From Eggerthellaceae bacterium (GTDB lineage Bacteria; Actinomycetota; Coriobacteriia; Coriobacteriales; Eggerthellaceae): 64,000 nt of DNA. How positions within the stretch are numbered: position 1 is the first letter of the stretch; every line of letters begins with the position of its first letter. Of the stretch, positions 54,004-62,686 are shown in pieces. The notes beneath the pieces are model-generated. The model saw only the letters and a program-made list of their open reading frames with translations. It was not told where the DNA came from and searched no databases. Where the stretch lies: positions 1 to 64,000 of the forward strand of contig CAJTDS010000015.1 in the NCBI GenBank assembly GCA_910575165.1, written 5' to 3'. The position numbers and the translations under genes were made by a program.

Positions 54004-54019
54004 TGTTTCACGTGAAACA
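54004..54019. promoter_or_regulatory. parS: parS site 5
   Basis: Exact TGTTTCACGTGAAACA immediately upstream of parA. Confidence 0.95.
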
Positions 54020-54305
54020 ATTGCGAAGGAGAAACTCTCTGGGGACGAATCATCATAGTTAACGGAATGGGAACAGGAGCGCAGGAGGAAAAGCCGCCAG
54101 GGCCTCTGCTGGAAAAGGCTTCCCGCACAGCCAGTGAACCGTCTTCCTCTTCACCCATTCATCTGAGCAAACGGAGGTCTTTCTCCGAAGAAAAATGCTA
54201 TACGGTTTACCGGCAAGACGCCCCTGCTGATGGGAATTCAACATCGTCGGGCATGCTGCTGCGAGCGAGCTGCTAGAAAAACGCCCCTACCGGCAGAAGA
54301 ATCCT
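54020..54305. other. Spacer upstream of the parA parS site, no gene seen
   Basis: Open frames here are short and lack ribosome sites or family motifs. Apart from an A-rich stretch near 54190 nothing stands out. Confidence 0.45.
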
Positions 54306-54974
54306 CTATAAAGGCTTCTTCTGAGCAAATCCCGTTTTACGGGGCAGCTTGATGCTCGGTTGCGTAATCTTCTCGAAGCAGAGGATGGTACGGTGGTTGC
54401 CGTGCAGGTCCACCTCGCGCTGGGATACAAGGGAAAAGCCCAGGGTATCCTGCAACGAAAGACCATGGGACAGCTCTTCCTCGCTCGGATTCGCCTTGTA
54501 GCAGACGAGCCTTCCCCCAAGGCGGAGCAGGGGTGAGGACAGCTCCATCAGCACGGAAAGCTGCGCCAGCGCCCGGGCGGTCACCACGGAGAACTCCCGG
54601 GGTCTTTGTCGGGCTAAATCCTCTATTCTCCCTGCGTACACTTCAACATTACCAATTCCCAGCTCTTGCACGATGCCGTGGACCAGCTGCATCTTTTTCG
54701 CTACGGAATCTACCAACAATGTCGGGCGGCCCGTCGCAATGGCCAAGGGAACGCCGGGAAATCCGCCGCCGGAGCCAAGATCGGCATAGGGACCTTCGGG
54801 GGCGTCGCCCATCTCGGGAAGAGCCACGAGCGAGTCCTCAAGATGCAGTACCTGCGCACTCTCCTTGTCGGTGATGCGCGTTACGTTGGTCTTCTCGTTC
54901 TCCTGGATAAGCCGGTCAAGGTAGCGCTCCATGAGCGCCGAAGGCTGCGCAGCCACAGGCTCCCCCTCTCGCAT
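54306..54974 (-). CDS. rsmG: 16S rRNA (guanine527-N7)-methyltransferase
   Basis: A 222-residue enzyme (GidB). The SAM motif YADLGSGGGFPGVPLAIA, the later VTARALAQLSVLMEL and GGRLVCYKAN are standard. It methylates G527 of 16S rRNA; loss gives low-level streptomycin resistance in other bacteria. It starts at the ATG 54974, with jag 54 bases upstream. It sits in the classic rpmH-to-parA gene order. Confidence 0.94.
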   Translation of the reverse strand: MREGEPVAAQPSALMERYLDRLIQENEKTNVTRITDKESAQVLHLEDSLVALPEMGDAPEGPYADLGSGGGFPGVPLAIATGRPTLLVDSVAKKMQLVHGIVQELGIGNVEVYAGRIEDLARQRPREFSVVTARALAQLSVLMELSSPLLRLGGRLVCYKANPSEEELSHGLSLQDTLGFSLVSQREVDLHGNHRTILCFEKITQPSIKLPRKTGFAQKKPL

Positions 54975-55028
54975 ACGACAAGGGCCCCACGGTTTCCCGC
55001 AGGGCCCCCTGAAATCCGAAGATGACGC

Positions 55029-55595
55029 TTACCCCTCTGCAGGGAAGATGACGATATGGCGCGACGGGCCCTCGCCCTCGGACTCCGTGTACACGCGCTC
55101 ATCGTCCCGAAGGGCGATATGCACGATGCGGCGCTCGTAGGGGCTCATGGGCCGCAGGCTCACGCTGTGTCCGCGGTTGACAGCGTAATCAGCCTTGGAT
55201 CGGGCGATGTTCTCCAGCTTCTCGCGCTGGCGGCCCTTGTAGCCCTCCACATCCACGACCACCGGATAACGGTAGCCGATTTTGCGCACGGTGATGGCGG
55301 AGACCAGGAACTGCAGCGCGTCGAGGGTCTTGCCGTGGCGACCGATGAGCACCGCCAGATCGGAGCCGGTAATGTCGAGGATGAGCTCCCCTTCGTCTCC
55401 CTCGTACTCGTCGATGGTGACCTCGCCGATGTCGAAATGCTTCAAGATGTCCTGCAGCGCGCCTATGGCGGTATCGGCGATGGCATCAAGCTCCTCGTCG
55501 GTGACCTCCAGTTCCTCGTTGCCGTTCGTCAGCGATTCGGAAGCCTCGGCAGCGGCGAAATCCTCCTGGGGCATCTCCTCAACCTGTTCGCTCAT
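55029..55595 (-). CDS. Jag/KhpB-like RNA-binding protein (KH and R3H domains)
   Basis: A 188-residue protein. An acidic N-terminus of about 40 residues replaces the usual Jag-N domain. A KH-like domain (GSDLAVLIGRHGKTLDALQF) and an R3H domain (SKADYAVNRGHSVSLRPMSPYERRIVH) follow. It binds RNA and in other bacteria affects cell division and wall synthesis. The ATG at 55595 has an AAGGAGAAG site; yidC lies just upstream across a parS site. Confidence 0.9.
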   Translation of the reverse strand: MSEQVEEMPQEDFAAAEASESLTNGNEELEVTDEELDAIADTAIGALQDILKHFDIGEVTIDEYEGDEGELILDITGSDLAVLIGRHGKTLDALQFLVSAITVRKIGYRYPVVVDVEGYKGRQREKLENIARSKADYAVNRGHSVSLRPMSPYERRIVHIALRDDERVYTESEGEGPSRHIVIFPAEG

Positions 55596-55624
55596 GAGCT
55601 TCTCCTTATCTTGTATCCAAAGGG

Positions 55625-55640
55625 TGTTTCACGTGAAACA
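55625..55640. promoter_or_regulatory. parS: parS site 6
   Basis: Exact TGTTTCACGTGAAACA between jag and yidC, extended by a GGG/CCC match on each side. Confidence 0.95.
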
Positions 55641-55666
55641 CCCCCGAACTTCCCAGTGAAAGCGGC

Positions 55667-56455
55667 TTAGCGGCGCTTCGACGAGTCCTTCTTGGTGGGA
55701 CGGGGCTTCTTGACCTTGCGGGTGACATCAACCTCGACAGGCTTCACGTCGATCACCGCTTCGGCCTCGGCGTCCTTCTTCTTCATGATGCGCAGCGAAA
55801 TCTGCTGCTGACCTATACCGATGACCGAGGAGGCGCCCCAGAACAGAAGCACGCCGGCAGGGGAGGACCAGCCGATCCACAGCATGAAAAGACTCATGAC
55901 GCCGGCCATAATGAGCGTCTGGTTGCGCTGCGGGTTGTCCTTGTTGCCCATCTGCATGAGCACCATGGGGAGGAACGTGGCGCCCGCAAACACGATCATG
56001 AGGATCAGGTAGGGCAGAAACGTGCCGAACCCTTCGCCGAAGGCCTGGCCGGGCGTGGTGATCAGGTTGGGAACCAGGTTGTAGAACTGGTAGGCGCTGT
56101 CACCGATCTTGCTGGGCATGTCGTCGCGGAGTACCTGGAACAGCGCGATGAAGATGGGCATCTGCAGCAACATGGGCAGGCAGCCGGCCAGGGGGTTGAA
56201 CTTCACCTCGGCGTAGAGCTTCTGCATCTCCTCCTGCATGCGCTGGGGGTCGTTGGCGTACTTCGTCTGAATCTCCTGCATCAGGGGCTGAACCTTCTGC
56301 ATCTGATACGACGACTTCGACTGCTTGTGCATGAGCGGGGAAATGATGATACGGAAAATCACCGTTACGATGATGATAGCCATACCCCAGTCGCCGCACA
56401 TGTTGTAGAAGAACTGGATGATGTCGAATATCCAGCCTTTAAACACTTCCCACAT
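55667..56455 (-). CDS. yidC: Membrane protein insertase YidC
   Basis: A 262-residue YidC/Oxa1 protein of the short Gram-positive kind. The first helix is in MWEVFKGWIFDIIQFFYNMCG. The cytoplasmic hairpin follows (QKVQPLMQEIQTKYANDPQR), then LAGCLPMLLQMPIFIALFQ and three more helices; the tail is Lys/Arg-rich. It inserts membrane proteins, alone or with Sec. The ATG at 56455 is chosen because an AGAGAGGCAGG site precedes it; 56503 is a longer option. Confidence 0.94.
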   Translation of the reverse strand: MWEVFKGWIFDIIQFFYNMCGDWGMAIIIVTVIFRIIISPLMHKQSKSSYQMQKVQPLMQEIQTKYANDPQRMQEEMQKLYAEVKFNPLAGCLPMLLQMPIFIALFQVLRDDMPSKIGDSAYQFYNLVPNLITTPGQAFGEGFGTFLPYLILMIVFAGATFLPMVLMQMGNKDNPQRNQTLIMAGVMSLFMLWIGWSSPAGVLLFWGASSVIGIGQQQISLRIMKKKDAEAEAVIDVKPVEVDVTRKVKKPRPTKKDSSKRR

Positions 56456-56524
56456 GCTGTCCGTACCTGCCTCTCTGCTCTTGGAAGAGCCTATTCCAGC
56501 CAAACAACCCGCACACCCCGACGT

Positions 56525-56797
56525 TTAGGGAACCGGGTCGTACCCCTTCCCGCCGCCAGGACGGCAGCGGAGGATACGTTTGGCGGTCAACCGAAACCCT
56601 TTGAGAAACCCGTACCTCTGAAACGCGATCATCCCGTACTCCGAGCAGGTGGGGGTGAAGCGGCAGCAAGAGGGAAACATCGGCGAGATGGCCGCTCGGT
56701 AGAACCGGATGAGAAACAGAGCAATGGAGCACGGAATTCTTCTCAACCTTGAACCAACGCGAGAAGAATCCTCGTGCGCCGCCGCGCGGCCACCCAT
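56525..56797 (-). CDS. yidD: Membrane protein insertion efficiency factor YidD
   Basis: A 90-residue protein with the family core FLIRFYRAAISPMFPSCCRF, TPTCSEYG and KRILRCRPGGGKGYDPVP. It helps YidC insert proteins. The N-terminal 20 residues are extra. It starts three bases after the rnpA stop, so the two are coupled. Confidence 0.92.
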   Translation of the reverse strand: MGGRAAAHEDSSRVGSRLRRIPCSIALFLIRFYRAAISPMFPSCCRFTPTCSEYGMIAFQRYGFLKGFRLTAKRILRCRPGGGKGYDPVP

Positions 56798-56800
56798 CTC

Positions 56801-57124
56801 TCAACCCCTCCGCCTGCGAACAAGTTCGGCGTAGGCGCGCTCGACATCCCGATAGGGAACATCCAGAATGCGCCGCTTGGCGACAAACACCGTGTCGTAA
56901 CCCTGCCGAGGGCCGCCGGCCAGGCGACATATTTCCCTCATCCGCCGCTTCGCGCCGTTTCGCCACACCGCTCCGCCCAGCTTCTTCCCCGCAACAAAAG
57001 CAACACGACCGGGGTGGTCGTGTTCTTCGCAAGGTAGAGAGATGAGTGTCAGGTAGGGCGTATGACGACGCTCGCCGCATGAAAAAAGGTTGGAGATATC
57101 CTCATGGGATTTTATGATCTCCAA
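56801..57124 (-). CDS. rnpA: Ribonuclease P protein component
   Basis: A 107-residue protein. The family signature appears as VAGKKLGGAVWRNGAKRRMRE, preceded by HTPYLTLISLP. It assists the RNase P RNA in trimming tRNA 5' ends. The start is a TTG at 57124, six bases after AGGTGA; a stop lies just upstream in frame, so no earlier start exists. It lies 28 bases after rpmH. Confidence 0.92.
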   Translation of the reverse strand: MEIIKSHEDISNLFSCGERRHTPYLTLISLPCEEHDHPGRVAFVAGKKLGGAVWRNGAKRRMREICRLAGGPRQGYDTVFVAKRRILDVPYRDVERAYAELVRRRRG

Positions 57125-57152
57125 CCTTTCTCACCTGCTTGGGTGCGCGGTC

Positions 57153-57287
57153 TTACACGCAGAGGCGCTTGCGGCCCTTGGCGCGGCGGCGGGCCAGAAC
57201 GCTGCGGCCGCCCTTCGTGGCCATGCGAGCACGGAAACCGTGGCACTTGGCACGCTTACGCTTGTTAGGTTGATAGGTGCGCTTCAT
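57153..57287 (-). CDS. rpmH: 50S ribosomal protein L34
   Basis: A 44-residue protein: [20 protein letters not shown] at the start, then a long basic helix ending GRKRLCV. L34 is part of the large ribosomal subunit. It has an AAAGGGAAG site and opens the leftward rpmH-rnpA-yidD-yidC-jag-rsmG group beside the origin. Confidence 0.96.
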   Translation of the reverse strand: MKRTYQPNKRKRAKCHGFRARMATKGGRSVLARRRAKGRKRLCV

Positions 57288-57561
57288 AGTCTTCCCTTTC
57301 GACATGCAAAGACGGGGGTCCTTATGAGCCGCACCGCCTTCGTTTTGCTCAAAACATGCGTATCGGCCATTTTTTCACACGGACTACATCCATGCAAGGA
57401 TTAATTCCTGTTCAGAGCCTTAAATAACAGATTTGCCATAAGAACTGCATAAACGGGAGAAGGCCGATTTACACAGCCTTTTAGTTAACAAGATATTAAA
57501 CTATATATTTCATTAACTACATAGTTATAAGATATGAAACCAATTCTACCAGGTAAAACTT
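57288..57561. other. AT-rich spacer upstream of rpmH
   Basis: The stretch 57410-57560 is strikingly AT-rich for this genome (for example TTAAACTATATATTTCATT). It should contain the rpmH promoter; TTGCAT 17 bases ahead of AAAAAT on the minus strand near 57320-57350 is a weak candidate. The AT-richness also makes it a possible unwinding region near the origin. Confidence 0.45.
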
Positions 57562-58746
57562 TTAGATTGTCCGGGACGCTATGATGTTGCCGATTTCGGT
57601 AAGACCCCGTTTCTTATCGTCGTACTTCATCACAAGACCTTTAGCTTCCAGCTTCTCAAACACCGCAGACGTCGACGAAGAGGCGAGGTTGAGAATCTTC
57701 CCAAGCTGGGATCCTCTGATAGGCCCCTGTTGATACATAATCGCCATTGCGTCGAGCTCGCGCTGGGTGAGCTCGGGGATATCCACCGAATACCCGCGGC
57801 CATGGGACTGCCCGACGAGAACACCTGACGCCACCGAAGGCGACGCGGGAACCGGCTGCTGAACGGGTTGTCCGGGCACATACTGAGCGGTAGGAACCTG
57901 CTGAGTGTAAGGGTAGGTCGCCTGGGGGGCTACGTACACCGGCGCAGGCGCCATGGAAGCCATATACGGGGACGAAGGCTCGTAGCCAACCGCCGGTTGG
58001 GGGTAGACGCCAGGTGCAGCAGGCTGCGAGACTTGGGCAGGCACGAAACTCGCAGAGCCAGCCTGCGGCGCGCCGGATCCAACAGACGCCGTCCCTGACC
58101 CGTTGGGGAAATAGGCTATCGAGGGACCCGATGACACTCCATAGGTAGAAACCTCGCCGCCCGTTTCGGCTGGTCTCGTAGCAAGGGGGGACGAAGGCTC
58201 TCCCGAAACAGCCCCGTCCTGCACCAAGCTGATGGTCACCACGGCGCCGGTACCCAAATTGTCCTCGATGGTCACTCGGCCGCGGGAAAGCTCCATGTAC
58301 TCGCGCACAATGGGGAGACCGCTGCCCACGCCGCGGATGTAAGGCTTCATAGGCTCGATGGCGCGGGTGAACCCCGGCTGCTGGGCGCGCTCCTTGTCGG
58401 GAATACCGGGACCCTGGTCGGTGAACCGGACGGTGTTTCCCCGATCCAAAATGGAAACGGTGGCCTCGGCGAAGCGCGCATGGATGAAATTCTCCGACAC
58501 TTCCCGAATTGCCATGTAGGGCAGCGACCCTCCGGCGTTTCTCGCCTCGTTGTAGACGATTTGGGAAAGGTTCTCTATGAACGTGGCGGTATCGGCCGGG
58601 GGCACCACCACCATGCGCGGGATGCTGTGCCCGTCGTCGTAAACGGCGATGCGAACCGGATTCACCACGTTCGAATAATCGTAGGGCAGCCCTTCAGAAT
58701 AATTTGAATCACGCACTTCATCTGGGATTTCATTCTGGTTGTTCAT
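57562..58746 (-). CDS. GHKL ATPase fused to a C-terminal winged helix, beside oriC
   Basis: A 394-residue protein. Residues about 60-190 are a HATPase_c domain: N box EVSENFIHARF, G1 box DQGPGIPD, and G2 box GVGSGLPIVREYMELS. No phosphoacceptor His domain is present. A Pro/Gln/Tyr-rich linker follows, then a winged helix (LTQRELDAMAIMYQQGPIRG, LGKILNLASSSTSAVFEKLE) of MarR-like type. A sensor-kinase or anti-sigma-like ATPase joined to a DNA-binding domain is unusual. It is a single gene between rpmH and dnaA. Confidence 0.75.
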   Translation of the reverse strand: MNNQNEIPDEVRDSNYSEGLPYDYSNVVNPVRIAVYDDGHSIPRMVVVPPADTATFIENLSQIVYNEARNAGGSLPYMAIREVSENFIHARFAEATVSILDRGNTVRFTDQGPGIPDKERAQQPGFTRAIEPMKPYIRGVGSGLPIVREYMELSRGRVTIEDNLGTGAVVTISLVQDGAVSGEPSSPLATRPAETGGEVSTYGVSSGPSIAYFPNGSGTASVGSGAPQAGSASFVPAQVSQPAAPGVYPQPAVGYEPSSPYMASMAPAPVYVAPQATYPYTQQVPTAQYVPGQPVQQPVPASPSVASGVLVGQSHGRGYSVDIPELTQRELDAMAIMYQQGPIRGSQLGKILNLASSSTSAVFEKLEAKGLVMKYDDKKRGLTEIGNIIASRTI

Positions 58747-59345
58747 ATATGTTCCGTTGTTCAGAATTCCAGTATTCCAAGGGTTTCAGAGCGTTTTCCG
58801 AAAAGATTGTACCTGTTTTCGAATTCTAAAACCATCCATCAGGGTTAACGCTCATCATTTCAGGTGGAAAACATAGTTTTCTGAGTTTTCAACAACTTGC
58901 TCATCTCGATTTTTCAGAGTTTTCCCCTTTTTGTTCAGAGAAAGTGGAAAACATTGAAGAATTCTCAAATTCATCGATTCGGCGGCGTGAAAAACCGTCC
59001 AAGAATGTGAAATAAAAGCCGTCCCAGCCAAAACAACCCCATATGTTCGCCCTTGTTTCCAGAAGACCTCCTACAGAATCTCCGTGACCTCGCCTTATGA
59101 CGCCTTTGAAAATCATTTTCGGAGGCGCTATGGCGAACTTGTTCTATTTTCCCAGTTCAAGTAAATGTTATCTTAACCAGACAAAATCAAATCACCTGAT
59201 AGAAGCGCTACGCGTCGTTCATGGAAACACGCTTGACAAAACAGCGTAAAAGGTTTTTCCACAAGCCGTCATGTATCGGAGGGTTTGTTTTTAACCTTTT
59301 CCACATTTTACGGCTGTTCGATAGGAATTACAGCCCCCATCCCCT
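58747..59345. other. oriC: Candidate chromosomal origin (oriC) upstream of dnaA
   Basis: A gene-free, AT-rich spacer with DnaA-box-like TTTTCCACA/TGTTTTCCAC sites: inverted at 58864-58873 and 58944-58953, direct at 59255-59263 and 59297-59305. These differ from the E. coli TTATCCACA by one base and resemble boxes of some Actinobacteria. Adjacent short TTTTC/GAAAA tracts may serve as weaker boxes. Position between rpmH and dnaA supports an origin; it is not proven by sequence alone. Confidence 0.65.
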
Positions 59346-59350
59346 ACAAT
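59322..59350 (+). promoter_or_regulatory. Putative dnaA promoter
   Basis: TAGGAA (59322-59327), 17 bases, TACAAT (59345-59350) point at dnaA. They would give a 5' leader of about 365 bases and overlap the in-frame ATG at 59349, arguing that this ATG is not the start. Confidence 0.45.
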
Positions 59351-59720
59351 GTCAACGAGAGAACCCCGTGTGAGCACCGGCTGGAAACGTTTTTCACAGC
59401 CGGCAGTTCCGAAACCTGCAAAGAGGAGCGTCGGCGGGGGACGACACACCGAGGCAACGGCTGCGGAGTCGAAAGGGCGTCCGGGTCGCCAGAAGCGGAA
59501 GAAACAGAAGCGGAAAAGAAGCGAAAACGGCAGAAGAGGCGAAACCAGAACCTCTGATGGCGAAACGGGATGTGCGACGGCTAGAAGGCAGGGCGGGAAA
59601 GCCGGCCCTTCGGTGCCGAAGCGAAGCAAACGGAAACAGTGGCGGCACGAAGAGAGCGAAAGCGGCGGCGTCGCGAAAAGAGCAGAAGCGGGACGTGCCG
59701 GAGGAAAGGCCAAGGGACCC

Positions 59721-61316
59721 ATGAACAACCTGGAACTCGAACGCACATGGGCTGATGTAACGGAACGGGTGAAAAGCTACCCCGGCGTAAGCGCGCCCCA
59801 GGTGGACGCGTTCTTCATGCGCCTGCACCCCCAGGCCGCGAGCGAAGGGTTCCTCATGCTCACCGCCGACAACGACTTCATAAAGAAGCATATAGAGCAG
59901 AACTTCCTCGAACACATCACCCGGGCGATGGAGGAGTGGTCGGGGGTAGCGTCCACCGTGCTCATAGAGGTGGACGAGCCGAGCTCGGCACCGAGCGCGC
60001 CGGCGCAGCAGGCCTCCGACACGCCTGCCGTATCGCCTGCGGCCCCTGTTGCCGCGCCGCAGGCCCCCAACCAACCGGCGGGCGACGCCGGCGCCGAGCA
60101 GGCGTGGGGGGCCCAGGGCGTACCGGCGGCCAGAGCACCCGAAACCGTTGCGGCAGCAGATCGGGCAGTACCCGCCGCAGCAGAGGCAAATGCTGCGCCT
60201 GCAAGCACCCGATCAGAGAAAACGGCGGATACCCCCGAAAGGCGGGGACTCGACGACGCCACCACGGGAAGCATGTCCTTTGAGAACTTCGTCGTGGGCG
60301 ACTCGAACGCCATTGCCTTCGACGCCGCCATGAAGGTGGCAGAGCATCCGGGGCTGCCCATGTCGAACCCGCTGTTTATCTATGGGAAGAGCGGTCTTGG
60401 CAAAACGCACCTGCTGCGGGCCATAGAAAAGTACATCAACGAGAACATGACCTTCCGCAAGACGGTCTACGTAGACACGAACTCCCTGGTGGACGACTAC
60501 GTGGAGGCCGGGCGCGTGCAAGCCCAGGACCGCACCAGCTACCGGGCGTTCAAGGACCGCTACGAGAGCGCCGACGTGCTGCTGGTGGACGACGTGCAGC
60601 ACCTGCAGGGCAAGAAGCTGACGCTGGACGCGGTGTTCCAGATGTTCAACAAACTCATCGACAGCGGCAAGCAAATCATCTTGTCGGCCGACCGAAGCCC
60701 TTCCAACATCGACATCGACGAGCGTTACACCTCCCGCTTCAACCAGGGAATGACCTGCGACATTCAACCGCCCACGGTGGAAACGAAGCTGGGAATCATC
60801 AAGAACCACATCGACGACCTGTGTGCCATGGAGCCCAGCGGAGGCTTCCAGCTGTCGCGGGAAGCCCAGACCTGCATCGCCGAGATGAGCGGCAGCAATA
60901 TCCGCGAGCTCAAAAGCGCCGTGGGGCGCATCTACCAGCAGATGAGGACGTTCCAGATGGACGAAATCTCGGTGGGAGAGGTAAAAAGCGTGCTGGAAGG
61001 ATACTTCAGCAGCGGCCCCTCCCGCCGCATCCTCGTCCCCGACGTACAGCGCGAGGTTGAGTCTCATTACAAGGTAAGTCACGCCGACCTGATCGGGAAG
61101 AAACGCTCGCGCAACATCGCCCATGCCCGGCATGTGGCCATCTACCTGTGCCGCGAGATGATAGACCTGCCGTTCGGAGACATCGGAAAGCAGTTCGGAA
61201 ACCGCGACCATACCACGGTGATGTACGCCTACAAGACCATAGGGGGCAAGCTGCCGAAGGACCGGACCCTCCAGGAAGAGATAGAGTTGCTGCGCCAATC
61301 CATCAGAGACGCGTAG
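59721..61316 (+). CDS. dnaA: Chromosomal replication initiator DnaA
   Basis: A 531-residue protein from the ATG at 59721. Domain I is LERTWADVTERVKSYPGVSA onward; domain II is a long Ala/Pro linker; the AAA core has GKSGLGKTHLL (Walker A) and VLLVDDVQHL (Walker B); domain IV ends with GNRDHTTVMYAYKTI, which binds DnaA boxes. The frame is open back to 59349 and would add 124 Arg/Lys/Gly-rich residues unlike known DnaA; I place the start at domain I. dnaN and recF follow in the same direction. Confidence 0.95.
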   Translation: MNNLELERTWADVTERVKSYPGVSAPQVDAFFMRLHPQAASEGFLMLTADNDFIKKHIEQNFLEHITRAMEEWSGVASTVLIEVDEPSSAPSAPAQQASDTPAVSPAAPVAAPQAPNQPAGDAGAEQAWGAQGVPAARAPETVAAADRAVPAAAEANAAPASTRSEKTADTPERRGLDDATTGSMSFENFVVGDSNAIAFDAAMKVAEHPGLPMSNPLFIYGKSGLGKTHLLRAIEKYINENMTFRKTVYVDTNSLVDDYVEAGRVQAQDRTSYRAFKDRYESADVLLVDDVQHLQGKKLTLDAVFQMFNKLIDSGKQIILSADRSPSNIDIDERYTSRFNQGMTCDIQPPTVETKLGIIKNHIDDLCAMEPSGGFQLSREAQTCIAEMSGSNIRELKSAVGRIYQQMRTFQMDEISVGEVKSVLEGYFSSGPSRRILVPDVQREVESHYKVSHADLIGKKRSRNIAHARHVAIYLCREMIDLPFGDIGKQFGNRDHTTVMYAYKTIGGKLPKDRTLQEEIELLRQSIRDA

Positions 61317-61576
61317 AGCATGTACCTTCTAAGTCCCATGCTTGACAACACGCTTGAAAAGCGGCGGAGCAAGGGTGGAAAACGGCCGTGGTGCGGTGGA
61401 TTGACAGGGGGCCTCGAAAGGCGGTGGAAAGGAAGCACATCCTTCCCACCATGGAAACGGCAAACGAACCGAGCCCTCATCTGGAAAGACGCGGATTATC
61501 CCCCTTTCCACCGCTCTTATTACTACGATGGATGTATTTTAGAAAAGAGAAAGATAGTCAATAGAAAGGCCCGCCG
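61317..61576. other. dnaA-dnaN spacer with further DnaA-box-like sites
   Basis: It contains GTGGAAAAC (61375), GTGGAAAGG (61424) and TTTCCACC (61505), plus a TTATCCCC near 61496. These resemble the boxes upstream of dnaA, so initiator binding may span both sides of the gene. The dnaN ribosome site is GAAAGG. Confidence 0.6.
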
Positions 61577-62674
61577 ATGAAGTTCGTCATCAACCAGTCG
61601 GAGTTCCAAAGCGCCCTCAGCATCGTGCAGAAGGGAGCCTCCACGCGCTCGACCCTGCCTATCCTAGCAGGCATCTACATCGAGGCGCGGGGCGACTCCA
61701 TCACCCTGCAGGCCACTGACCTAGAGCTTTCCATCCAATACACCGTGAACGCCATGGTGGAGGAGGAGGGACGAGCGGTGTTTCCCGCGAAGCTGACCCT
61801 GGACGTGGTCAAGAACCTGTCCAACGCGGCGGTGTACGTGGTGGCCGAGGAGGACTCCGCGATCATCACCTGTGACACCACCTCGTTCTCGCTGAAGACG
61901 CTGGACCCCGAGGACTTCCCCGGTTTCCCGAAGGTGAGCACCGAACAGGAGATATCCATCCCGTTCAGCATGTTCTCCCAGATGGTGAAGCGCGTGGAGA
62001 AGATGGTGTCGCGCGACGAGAGCCGACCGATCTTCACCGGCATCCTGGTGTCGCTGGAGGGCGGTTCGCTTAAGATGGTGGCCACCGACACCTACCGGCT
62101 GGCCTTGGCTGAGGCCGACCTGGCCTGCGAAGCAGAGGACTTCCAGGCCGTGATCTCGGGCGCCTTCATGCGCGAGCTGGCCGCCCTGGCCCCCTCCGAC
62201 GAGGGCATTCACCTGGCCCTGGCCGAGAACCAGATCGTGGCCCACTACCGCAACACGGTGTTCATCAACCGCCGCATCGAGGGCAACTTCCCCAACTACC
62301 GCATGCTCATCCCCGATTCCTACAACACCCGCGTGAAGGTGGACCAGCAGCGTCTGACCCAGGCCGTGCGCCGCATGAGCGTTATCGGTCGCGCCGATGC
62401 GCGGGTGGTGTTCAACATCTCCCCCGAGGCCAAGACTCTGCAGTTGACCAGCGTGGAGCAGGACGTGGGAAGCGCCCAGGAAGTGGTGTCCTGCGAAGGG
62501 GAAGGCGAGGAGCTGGCCATCTCGTTCAACTGCTCCTACGTGCTGGACGGCCTGTCGGCCCTTGGTGGCGAGGAGGCCTATCTGGAGACCACCACCAACC
62601 GGCAGCCGGGCATCTTCCGCTCCGCCGACGCCTCCGACAAGTTCCTGTACTTCGTCGTTCCCATCTCCATGTAA
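61577..62674 (+). CDS. dnaN: DNA polymerase III sliding clamp (beta subunit)
   Basis: A 365-residue clamp protein with the three repeated clamp domains. The N-terminus MKFVINQSEFQSALSIVQKG and the C-terminal FVVPISM are typical. It holds polymerase on DNA and loads many repair proteins. It lies between dnaA and recF. Confidence 0.96.
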   Translation: MKFVINQSEFQSALSIVQKGASTRSTLPILAGIYIEARGDSITLQATDLELSIQYTVNAMVEEEGRAVFPAKLTLDVVKNLSNAAVYVVAEEDSAIITCDTTSFSLKTLDPEDFPGFPKVSTEQEISIPFSMFSQMVKRVEKMVSRDESRPIFTGILVSLEGGSLKMVATDTYRLALAEADLACEAEDFQAVISGAFMRELAALAPSDEGIHLALAENQIVAHYRNTVFINRRIEGNFPNYRMLIPDSYNTRVKVDQQRLTQAVRRMSVIGRADARVVFNISPEAKTLQLTSVEQDVGSAQEVVSCEGEGEELAISFNCSYVLDGLSALGGEEAYLETTTNRQPGIFRSADASDKFLYFVVPISM

Positions 62675-62686
62675 GAAGGCCGGCCC

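Noticed and set aside
59349-59720. DnaA of 655 residues starting at 59349
   Set aside because: The extra 124 residues have no DnaA similarity and the ATG overlaps a probable -10 box. Kept only as a finding.
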